From positions 1 to 51,575 of the forward strand of contig JAFUYT010000018.1 in NCBI GenBank assembly GCA_017470425.1: DNA of 51,575 nucleotides, read 5' to 3'. This stretch comes from Bacteroidaceae bacterium. Its GTDB lineage: Bacteria; Bacteroidota; Bacteroidia; Bacteroidales; Bacteroidaceae. Below the pieces are notes generated by a model. It worked only from the letters and a program-made list of their open reading frames with translations, ran no database searches and was not told the origin of the DNA. Both the position numbers and the translations under genes were made by a program. The first letter of the stretch is position 1. Each line of letters opens with the position of its first letter. This document shows positions 1 through 5,530 of this stretch, piece after piece.

Positions 1-2
1 CC

Positions 3-491
3 AACCGTGAGGTAGCAGGCGAGATGGTGAATGCTGTCAGGAAGAACCAGTGGAAACCCGTGGTCGATGCCATCGAGCAATCGCGTCAGCTGTTACAGGC
101 GACGCTCGACGGCGATGCCGAGGCGGTGGCGCGCGGTGTGGCGGCCGCCCACGACGAGAACACGAGCATCCTCTCGTACAACAACGAGAATTCCCTGGCC
201 TGCGTGCTCTCTATCGCCTACTACTATGCCCGCAACGACTATGTGATGCACCGCGAGTTGGCAAGCGGGAAAGGTTTCGCCGACATCGTGCTCATCCCCC
301 GGAAGAACGTGGACTCTCCCGCCGTCATCCTCGAGCTGAAGGTGAACCGCGATGCAGACAGCGCCATCGAGCAGATCCGCCGCAAACAGTACCCGGCGAA
401 GGTCGCCGACTATGCCGACCGCCTGCTGCTTGTGGGCATCAGCTACGACCGCCAGACAAAGCAACACAGCTGCCGGATCGAGCGGCTTTGA
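3..491 (+). CDS. PD-(D/E)XK nuclease-type C-terminal domain of an AAA-ATPase-like protein (partial, 5' end missing)
   Basis: The frame is open to the left edge of the window, so this is only the C-terminal ~160 residues. It ends with a PD-(D/E)XK-like core: a hydrophobic strand with Asp (GFADIVLIP), then the ExK strand (AVILELKVNRD), then a helix with Gln (AIEQIRRKQY) and a last strand (LLLVGISYD). This order matches the DUF1703/PDDEXK_9 domain that ends the Bacteroidetes proteins with an N-terminal AAA-ATPase-like domain. Those proteins are abundant in this phylum and their function is not established; a nuclease-like or mobile role is usually assumed. The ATG at 24 is internal and not the real start. 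The family is fairly sure; the activity is unknown. Confidence 0.8.
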   Translation, partial: NREVAGEMVNAVRKNQWKPVVDAIEQSRQLLQATLDGDAEAVARGVAAAHDENTSILSYNNENSLACVLSIAYYYARNDYVMHRELASGKGFADIVLIPRKNVDSPAVILELKVNRDADSAIEQIRRKQYPAKVADYADRLLLVGISYDRQTKQHSCRIERL

Positions 492-504
492 CCTCCCGCC
501 GGAA

Positions 505-540
505 GGTTCGTAATGTTTTCCACAAAAGTTTTTCACATGG
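505..540 (+). repeat. Dispersed 3'-flank repeat, copy 1
   Basis: A 36-bp segment beginning GGTTCGTAATG and containing CCACAAAAGTTTTT. It lies 14 bp after the stop of the partial nuclease gene. A related copy in the same orientation lies at 2173-2207 just after hipT, and the inverse complement of the AACATTACGAAC part recurs at 49141-49171 just after nagB. The copies share position (right after a stop codon) as well as sequence. Confidence 0.6.
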
Positions 541-542
541 AA

Positions 543-558
543 TCACAATTTGTTGTGA
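543..558. promoter_or_regulatory. Upstream HipB-type operator (imperfect palindrome)
   Basis: TCACAATTTGTTGTGA has the same arms, TCACAA and TTGTGA, as the perfect palindrome at 604-619. It sits just upstream of the -33 region of the hip promoter. The centres of the two sites are 61 bp apart, close to six helical turns, so bound dimers would face the same side of the DNA. That HipB binds here is inferred from position and symmetry. Confidence 0.65.
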
Positions 559-564
559 ATTTGC

Positions 565-595
565 TTGGTTATTCCGAGACTTCTCCTTACCTTTG
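565..595 (+). promoter_or_regulatory. Promoter of the hip operon
   Basis: A Bacteroidetes-type promoter: -33 TTG at 565-567 and -7 TACCTTTG at 588-595, 20 bp apart. The predicted transcript start, about 600-603, falls at the edge of the downstream palindrome, so a protein bound there would block initiation. Confidence 0.7.
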
Positions 596-603
596 CTGCG
601 AAA

Positions 604-619
604 TCACAATATATTGTGA
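604..619. promoter_or_regulatory. Downstream HipB-type operator (perfect 16-bp palindrome)
   Basis: TCACAATATATTGTGA is a perfect palindrome between the predicted transcript start and the hipB ATG at 623. Together with 543-558 it brackets the promoter, a usual arrangement for an autoregulating antitoxin of the XRE family. Confidence 0.75.
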
Positions 620-622
620 GTT

Positions 623-844
623 ATGAATGCGAAAGAATTAGGAAACATCATCAAGGAACGGCGGAAGCATTTGGGCGTGAACCAACAGACGCTGGCCGAC
701 CTGGCTGGCGTGGGCCTCAACACGCTGGTGGCTATTGAACGCGGCGAGGGCAATCCACAACTCAGCACACTGCTGACGATTCTCGACACGCTTGGCCTGC
801 AGATGGACATATGCCTAAAGACTTTGGATTATGAGACAGTGTAA
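623..844 (+). CDS. hipB: HipB-like XRE-family antitoxin/repressor
   Basis: A 73-residue protein made almost entirely of one XRE helix-turn-helix (about residues 4-60). The recognition region is NQQTLADLAGVGLNTLVAIERGEGNPQLSTL, typical of HipB: the Gln in helix 2 and the IERGEGNP turn are present. It is shorter than E. coli HipB (88 residues) because it has little C-terminal tail. It is the first gene of a three-gene operon and overlaps the next gene by 14 bp. It probably represses its own promoter through the two TCACAA...TTGTGA palindromes upstream. In tripartite HipBST systems HipB mainly augments the neutralising subunit HipS. Fold assignment is sure; the operator link is inferred. Confidence 0.88.
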   Translation: MNAKELGNIIKERRKHLGVNQQTLADLAGVGLNTLVAIERGEGNPQLSTLLTILDTLGLQMDICLKTLDYETV

Positions 845-1142
845 GGTACTTGTTCACGATAGGGAGGCTGGTGTTCTGCGGGAGACAGACGCCCGCCAGT
901 ATATCTTTATATATAATAAGGGGTATGCTGGTGCTCCCGTCTGTCTGGCTATGCCCGTGAGAGAGTCCCCTTACATGAGCGATTATCTCTTTCCCTACTT
1001 CTTCAATATGCTCTCCGAAGGCGCGAACCGCCAGACGCAGTCGATGCTCCTGCATATTGATGAGAATGACGACTTCGGCATCCTTCTGGCAACGGCACAG
1101 GAGGATACGATAGGTGCTGTAACCGTAAAACCCATTGCATGA
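831..1142 (+). CDS. hipS: HipS-like protein (stand-alone HipA N-terminal subdomain 1)
   Basis: A 103-residue protein matching the N-terminal subdomain of HipA kinases (HipA_N / Couple_hipA): KVLVHDREAGVLRE, then YIFIYNKGYAG, the family motif MPVRESPY, then LFPYFFNMLSEGANRQ. In one-piece HipA this subdomain is fused to the kinase; here it is a separate gene. It starts inside the end of hipB (14-bp overlap) and its stop overlaps the next start (ATGA, 1139-1142), so the three genes are translationally coupled. In the E. coli O127 and Legionella HipBST systems this subunit is the actual antitoxin, lying against the kinase core. That role is inferred here from gene order and size. Confidence 0.85.
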   Translation: MRQCKVLVHDREAGVLRETDARQYIFIYNKGYAGAPVCLAMPVRESPYMSDYLFPYFFNMLSEGANRQTQSMLLHIDENDDFGILLATAQEDTIGAVTVKPIA

Positions 1143-2143
1143 TGGAACCTCTGAACGTATGTCCCTCTACACTTGCCGAAGGCTTCGACACGTATTCTCC
1201 CGCGGCTCACAAACAGCTGTTTGACGGCAAGGAAGTGTCGCATATCCTGTCTTTCGACAGTCCCAACAACGAGAATGCCGATGCGGAGGAATATGCCCGT
1301 CATGTGGGGCGCATCTCGCTGTCAGGTGTACAGCCCAAGGCGAGTCTGTTGATAAGCGCTGACAGACAGCTTGTGAAACCCTCGGAGGGTGAGCGCGGCA
1401 GGTACATCCTCAAGCCGGCACCGTCTTCCTATTCCATATTGGAGCGGAAGTACTGCCCCGCCAATGAGCATCTGAGTATGCAGCTGGCCGCACAGGTCTA
1501 TCATATCGAGACGGCTGCCAACGCGCTCTGTTTCTTTCGCGATGGCGAGGCGGCATATCTGACACGCCGTTTCGATGTGGCACCCGATGGCGTCAAGTAC
1601 CAGCAGGAAGACCTGGCATCGTTGAGTGGGCTGACGAAAGCCAATGGAGGGAGTGACTATAAATACAGCCATCTGAGCTATGAGGAGTGTGCAGAACTCA
1701 TCCGCAAGTACACCACAGCCGCACCGGTTGAAGTACTAAAGTTTTTCCGCATCGTGGTTTTTAACTATTTGATCCTGAACGATGATGCCCATCTGAAGAA
1801 CTTCTCGCTAATCAATCGTGGTGACGGAGAGTACCACTTGACGCCCGCTTACGACCTCATCAACACGAGTCTGCATCTTTATGAGCCCCGCATCTTTGCC
1901 CTTGACAAAGGATTGTTCCGTGAAGGAATGATGTTCACCGACACGCACACCGTCGATCGCGGCGACTTCGAGGAGTTTGGGCATCGCATTGGTCTGTCAG
2001 CTCGCTTAGTCAAGCGTGAACTCGATTTCTTTGCAGCCCCGCAGCCTCTCGCCCAAGAACTGATTCATCGTTCCTTCCTCTCCGAGAAGTTGAAGCAGCA
2101 CTATTGGCATTCCTACAATTACAGAAGGGCAACCATCTGTTGA
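1139..2143 (+). CDS. hipT: HipT-like serine/threonine kinase toxin (HipA core)
   Basis: A 334-residue HipA-family kinase without subdomain 1, which the previous gene supplies. The Gly-rich loop reads ISLSGVQPK with Ser60 and Ser62, matching the SxS autophosphorylation motif of HipT rather than the single Ser150 of HipA. The catalytic loop is NDDAHLKN (214-221) and the Mg-binding AYD is at 237-239. All key residues seem present, so it is probably active. HipA and HipT phosphorylate aminoacyl-tRNA synthetases (GltX for HipA, TrpS for E. coli HipT) and stop translation; the target here cannot be told. The four-base overlap with hipS suggests coupled synthesis of toxin and neutraliser. Confidence 0.88.
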   Translation: MMEPLNVCPSTLAEGFDTYSPAAHKQLFDGKEVSHILSFDSPNNENADAEEYARHVGRISLSGVQPKASLLISADRQLVKPSEGERGRYILKPAPSSYSILERKYCPANEHLSMQLAAQVYHIETAANALCFFRDGEAAYLTRRFDVAPDGVKYQQEDLASLSGLTKANGGSDYKYSHLSYEECAELIRKYTTAAPVEVLKFFRIVVFNYLILNDDAHLKNFSLINRGDGEYHLTPAYDLINTSLHLYEPRIFALDKGLFREGMMFTDTHTVDRGDFEEFGHRIGLSARLVKRELDFFAAPQPLAQELIHRSFLSEKLKQHYWHSYNYRRATIC

Positions 2144-2172
2144 ATACCCTACGCTCCCCTCTAACAGCGGCG

Positions 2173-2207
2173 GGTTCGCAAAGTTTTCCGCAAAAGTTTT
2201 CTTGTGG
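2173..2207 (+). repeat. Dispersed 3'-flank repeat, copy 2
   Basis: GGTTCGCAAAG...CCGCAAAAGTTTT, about 80% identical to 505-540 and in the same orientation, 30 bp after the hipT stop. The two copies therefore flank the hip operon as direct repeats. Confidence 0.6.
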
Positions 2208-2231
2208 TAATGAGGTTGAGGGGTGTCTCCA

Positions 2232-2277
2232 GGCGGGAATAAAACGGAAAAAAAGAGACGTCCGTTTTATTCCCGCC
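2232..2277. other. Long perfect hairpin
   Basis: The arms GGCGGGAATAAAACGGA (2232-2248) and its exact complement (2261-2277) enclose a 12-base loop. No T-run follows on the plus strand, so it is not a classical intrinsic terminator, although it may stop or stabilise the hip transcript. Confidence 0.7.
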
Positions 2278-2284
2278 TTGGCTC

Positions 2285-2316
2285 TTGGAGCAAACTGCAA
2301 AATTGTCATATCTTTG
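2285..2316 (+). promoter_or_regulatory. Promoter-like site with no obvious gene downstream
   Basis: TTG at 2285-2287 and TATCTTTG at 2309-2316, with a 21-bp spacer, fit the Bacteroidetes consensus. The next ~630 bp hold no coding region, only the 22-bp array and hairpins, so any transcript would be non-coding. Confidence 0.4.
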
Positions 2317-2383
2317 CCGCTGGAATGCCGACAGCTGCTGGACTGGGAGGCATAAGCTGGCCAGCTCCGGTCCTGCACCCTAT

Positions 2384-2559
2384 GGGGTGCGTGGCAGAAG
2401 CCCGTGGGGTACGTGGCAGAGGGTTACGGAGTGCGTGGCAGAGGGGCATGAGGTTGCAGCGATAAGCTCGCGAGGTTACAACCTGAAGCTCGCGAGGTTA
2501 TGGGCATAAGCTCGCGTGCTTCCGTGCACAACCTCGCGAGGTTCTGTCCCGAAGGCGGC
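2384..2559 (+). repeat. 22-bp tandem array 1 (8 units)
   Basis: Eight contiguous units of exactly 22 bp start at 2384, 2406, 2428, 2450, 2472, 2494, 2516 and 2538. The first three share GGGGTGCGTGGCAGA. The rest approach GAGGTTAYGG(N4)AAGCTCGC, so a CTCGCGAG palindrome forms across each unit boundary. There are no spacers, so it is not a CRISPR. The second consensus recurs in the array at 28270. Confidence 0.85.
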
Positions 2560-2597
2560 GAGGCGAACGCCGCCAGCCTGCCACGCTGCGAATAACA

Positions 2598-2672
2598 GGG
2601 CGTCAGCCTCCGCGAAAAAGCTGGTCGTCAGCTACCCAGGAACAGCCGGTCGTCAGGCACCCCGGTTTTAAA
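2598..2672 (+). repeat. Degenerate 25-bp tandem repeat
   Basis: Three copies of a unit with the core GTCGTCAG, with CGTCAG at 2601, 2626 and 2651, exactly 25 bp apart, merging into a purine-rich tract. Confidence 0.5.
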
Positions 2673-2832
2673 GAGAAAAAAGAAAAAAAGAAGCAAAAAA
2701 AGAAATGAAAGAGAAAAGCAAGCCAGCCTGCATGCAAAAAACGTGCGAGCGGCCGCGGCAGAAATCCTCTGACGCGGGCGGGGGACGGCGTGTGGTTGAG
2801 GGGTGGTTTTACACCCATTATTCAAGAAAAAA

Positions 2833-2857
2833 GACTGCCAAAATGTGTTTGGCAGTC
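2833..2857 (+). terminator. Terminator-like hairpin before the C10 protease gene
   Basis: GACTGCCAAA (2833-2842) and TTTGGCAGTC (2848-2857) are perfect complements with a 5-base loop, followed by a weak T-rich stretch (GATTTTCAGATTTT). It could terminate transcripts arriving from the repeat region. Confidence 0.5.
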
Positions 2858-2898
2858 GATTTTCAGATTTTGGCAGTTCCTGTTTCATTTCTTTATCA

Positions 2899-2906
2899 TA
2901 TCTTTG
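2899..2906 (+). promoter_or_regulatory. -7 element of the C10 protease gene
   Basis: TATCTTTG ends 40 bp before the ATG at 2947. No clear TTTG box lies 19-21 bp upstream, so the promoter may be weak or activator-dependent. Confidence 0.5.
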
Positions 2907-2946
2907 CCCCCGAAGGAATCGATTTTGAACCAAAAACAGGAAAGGA

Positions 2947-4044
2947 ATGAAAGCAAGGAAAATTCTGATGATAATGTTGACGGCTCTGACGGGTGCGCAG
3001 GCGATGTATGCGGACGATGTCAGCGAGGCGCAGGCGCGGCAGATCGCCGTGCAGATGATGAACAGCTTCCCGCAGGCCAAGGCCCGACGCGCCAAGGCTG
3101 TGGGCAGCGTGGAGGCACCGGCGCCGAGACTGGCATATAAGGCGCCGTCGCTCGCGGACGAAGCGGCAAGTCCGCTGTACTATGTGTTCAACAGCGCTGA
3201 GGCCGACGGCGGCTTCGTCATCGTCTCTGGCGACGACGGCACCACCACGCCCGTCCTGGGCTACTCCGACCACGGCTCGTTCAGCCTTGACGGGGCTCCG
3301 GAGAATGTCCGGGCCATGATGGAGCGCTACGCCCACCAGATAGAGATGCTGCGAGCCCATCCGCAGGCTGCAGGTGCTTCTTCGAAACGGGCGTCAAGGC
3401 GAATCGAAACTTATACTTATTCTTTCGGCAATGTCGTGGTGGAACCATTCGTGAAAACAAAGTGGAACCAGACAGCCCCTTATAATTTGCTCTGTCCTAA
3501 GGTGGATGGCGAAAATCCGACTCTGACAGGCTGCGTGAATACAGCAGAAGCCCAGATCCTCAACTATTGGCAATGGCCGAAGCGGGGGCGTGGCTCGAAC
3601 TCCTATTATTGGAATCCTACCATAGATACGCGCTTCGACCTGTCTGGTGATTTTAAACATGCCTACGACTGGGACTATATGCTCGATGAGTACGACTACG
3701 ACTACACCGAGGAGCAGGTAGAGTCCATCTTCCACAATTGGGACAGCTACTACCAGTGGATGCTTGATGCCTACAATCGCTGGGGTGGGTATAACGTGCT
3801 GAAGTCGGGCAACATGAGTCACGACATCGGCGGCACCTTCACCCTGCAGGATATGGGCGACTACTACCTCTACCGCTTCTCGCGCATCGGCTCCTATACG
3901 CTGAACGCCAGAGCCATACTGCGGGCAGTAAACATCCGTTGCATCCCCACAGTGCACTACAATGGCCCATTTTCGATAGAATACACCGACGTGGAGGTGA
4001 AGGGGCAGACGACGATGGAATACCAGTTCACGGTGAAGAAGTGA
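2947..4044 (+). CDS. Secreted C10 (streptopain-like) cysteine protease homologue, probably catalytically defective
   Basis: A 365-residue protein with a signal peptide (1 to about 22), a Spi-type propeptide/inhibitor region (about 23-140; LYYVFNSAEADGGFVIVSGDD is the usual propeptide core) and the first part of a C10 peptidase domain. The active-site cysteine is Cys196 in LTGCVNTAEAQILNYWQWP, close to the family form TGCVATAMAQIM. The second half of the domain, which should carry the catalytic His in a GHAFVCDGY-like motif, cannot be found: after DYDYTEEQVESIF the sequence departs from the family and ends in VKGQTTMEYQFTVKK. It may be a relic, a domain shuffled with foreign sequence, or a secreted propeptide/inhibitor. 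The family is sure; activity is doubtful. Confidence 0.75.
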   Translation: MKARKILMIMLTALTGAQAMYADDVSEAQARQIAVQMMNSFPQAKARRAKAVGSVEAPAPRLAYKAPSLADEAASPLYYVFNSAEADGGFVIVSGDDGTTTPVLGYSDHGSFSLDGAPENVRAMMERYAHQIEMLRAHPQAAGASSKRASRRIETYTYSFGNVVVEPFVKTKWNQTAPYNLLCPKVDGENPTLTGCVNTAEAQILNYWQWPKRGRGSNSYYWNPTIDTRFDLSGDFKHAYDWDYMLDEYDYDYTEEQVESIFHNWDSYYQWMLDAYNRWGGYNVLKSGNMSHDIGGTFTLQDMGDYYLYRFSRIGSYTLNARAILRAVNIRCIPTVHYNGPFSIEYTDVEVKGQTTMEYQFTVKK

Positions 4045-4061
4045 TCCGGCGGAGATAAAAG

Positions 4062-4100
4062 AGAAGCGGCTGTGTCAAGGGGAAAGACACGGCCGCTTCT
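4062..4100. terminator. Bidirectional terminator between the C10 gene and ftsZ
   Basis: AGAAGCGGCTGTGTC (4062-4076) pairs with GACACGGCCGCTTCT (4086-4100) through one G-U pair, with a 9-base loop, between two convergent genes. It probably ends both the plus-strand protease transcript and the minus-strand dcw transcript. Confidence 0.75.
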
Positions 4101-4127
4101 CGGTTATGGGGAGATGAATGGGAGGGG

Positions 4128-5477
4128 TCAGAAGGTGATGGTGAAGGCGAGACCGTCGGAGGAGGGGTCTTCGACCTCGGCTGATGCCGAGGGCACGGCG
4201 GCATCGGATGCCTCGTGGTTGGATTTCTCCTGGATGCGGCGGAGCTCCTCTTTCTTGCGATCGACGGTGGGGGTGGATTCGACCATGGAGATGATGTCGT
4301 CGTTGTCGAGGTCGTTCTCGGAGAAGATGAAGGTCTGGCGTCGGGGCTTCTGGGGGGTGTTGTCGTCGGTGCCGTAGAAGCGTCCGCGGCGCTGTCCTTT
4401 CTCTTCCTGCTCCTCTTCCTCCTGGCGCTGTCGCTCTTCTTCCTCGCGTGTGAGCTTGGCCATGCGGTCCTCCATGCTGGGTACGTTCTGCAGTCCGAAG
4501 CCGGAGGCGAGGAGGGTGATCTTGACTTTGTCGCCGAGTGAGTCGTCGGTGCCCATGCCCCATTTGGTCTCCACGCTGTCCTGGTTGAATTTGCTCATGA
4601 AGTCGTTGACCTCGTTCATTTCCTCCATGGTGAGCTGTGTGTTCTGGTCGTTGCGGCTGAAGGTGATGTAGAAGAGGACTTTCTTGGAGTTGAAGATGTC
4701 GTTGTTGTTGAGCAGCGGGCTGTGGAGTGCTTCCTGGAAGGCTTTGGTGACGCGGTTCTCTCCTTCGCCGTAGCCGGTTGACATGATGGCTACGCCGCCG
4801 TCCTTGAGTACGGTCTTCACGTCCTGGAAGTCGAGGTTGATGATGCCTCGCATGGTGATGATCTCGGCGATGCTCTTGGCGGCGATGCTGAGTGTGTCGT
4901 CGGCCTTAGCGAATCCGTTGAGTACGGTGAGCTCGGGGTAAATCTCGCGGAGTCGTTCGTTGTTGATGACGAGGAGCGCATCGACGTGCTTTGACATTTC
5001 CTCGACGCCGTCGAGTGCCTGGTCGATTTTCTTGTGTCCTTCGAAGCGGAAGGGGATGGTGACGATGCCCACGGTGAGGATGTCGAGCTCGCGGGCGCAC
5101 TGTGCGACGATGGGTGCTGCTCCGGTGCCAGTGCCGCCTCCCATGCCTGCGGTGATGAATGCCATGCGTGTGCCGTCGGTGAAGAGTTCGCGGATCTGTG
5201 GCAGCGAGTCGAGTGCTGCCTTGCGTCCCACCTCGGGGCGGTTGCCTGCTCCGAGTCCTTCGCCCATCTGTAGCTTCATGGGCACGGGTGAATCGGTGAG
5301 CGCTTTGTTATCGGTGTTGCAGAGCACGTAGGTGACATCGTGGATGCCCTCGTTGAACATGTGTGTCACGGCATTACCGCCGCCGCCGCCTACGCCCACC
5401 ACTTTGATGATGCTGGGGTTGTTGACCTTGAGGTTGAACTGAATGCCTCCGGCCTCGTTGTTATATTCTTCTGCCAT
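4128..5477 (-). CDS. ftsZ: Cell division GTPase FtsZ
   Basis: A 449-residue FtsZ. The tubulin signature GGGTGTG is at 113-119, and the N-terminal GTP-binding run VVGVGGGGGNAVTHM is intact. It polymerises at midcell as the Z-ring scaffold. The start chosen is MAEEYNNEAGG at 5477; a longer frame reaches 5573 but would run through the spacer and overlap ftsA. The C-terminal linker is charged (EERQRQEEEEQEEKGQRRG), then comes an acidic patch (DNDDIISMVE), then the repeat-derived AAVPSASAEVE, and it ends GLAFTITF. The usual C-terminal FtsA/SepF-binding peptide (an LR(R/K)-type end) is not recognisable, perhaps displaced by the repeat. It is the last gene of the dcw cluster. Confidence 0.97.
   Translation of the reverse strand: MAEEYNNEAGGIQFNLKVNNPSIIKVVGVGGGGGNAVTHMFNEGIHDVTYVLCNTDNKALTDSPVPMKLQMGEGLGAGNRPEVGRKAALDSLPQIRELFTDGTRMAFITAGMGGGTGTGAAPIVAQCARELDILTVGIVTIPFRFEGHKKIDQALDGVEEMSKHVDALLVINNERLREIYPELTVLNGFAKADDTLSIAAKSIAEIITMRGIINLDFQDVKTVLKDGGVAIMSTGYGEGENRVTKAFQEALHSPLLNNNDIFNSKKVLFYITFSRNDQNTQLTMEEMNEVNDFMSKFNQDSVETKWGMGTDDSLGDKVKITLLASGFGLQNVPSMEDRMAKLTREEEERQRQEEEEQEEKGQRRGRFYGTDDNTPQKPRRQTFIFSENDLDNDDIISMVESTPTVDRKKEELRRIQEKSNHEASDAAVPSASAEVEDPSSDGLAFTITF
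4171..4202. repeat. 32-bp hairpin repeat in the ftsZ tail
   Basis: Identical over 32 bp to 5637-5668 in ftsA. It contains CCTCGGC-TGAT-GCCGAGG, a 7-bp hairpin. It is read in the same frame in both genes, giving AAVPSASAEVE. Confidence 0.85.
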
Positions 5478-5530
5478 AGTGATAGTGACGATTGAGAGAT
5501 TGACAAATTGAACGGATGAGAGATTGCTGG

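Larger units (their letters stand above)
2144..2946. other. Non-coding region after hipT, rich in repeats and hairpins
   Basis: No convincing gene is seen here. In order it holds a dispersed repeat (2173-2207), a 17-bp-stem hairpin (2232-2277), a promoter-like site with no gene behind it (2285-2316), eight 22-bp tandem units (2384-2559), a 25-bp repeat (2598-2672), a purine-rich tract (about 2665-2715) and a terminator-like hairpin (2833-2857). A 12-bp word, GGTTGAGGGGTG, occurs at both 2214-2225 and 2794-2805. Confidence 0.7.

Noticed and set aside
2104-2509. Small overlapping plus-strand frames after hipT
   Set aside because: They run across the hairpin and the 22-bp array and have repeat-derived composition; no start or family support.
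2384-2559. CRISPR array
   Set aside because: The 22-bp units are contiguous with drifting sequence and have no unique spacers; no cas genes are in the window. The same holds for 28270-28525 and 49293-49402.
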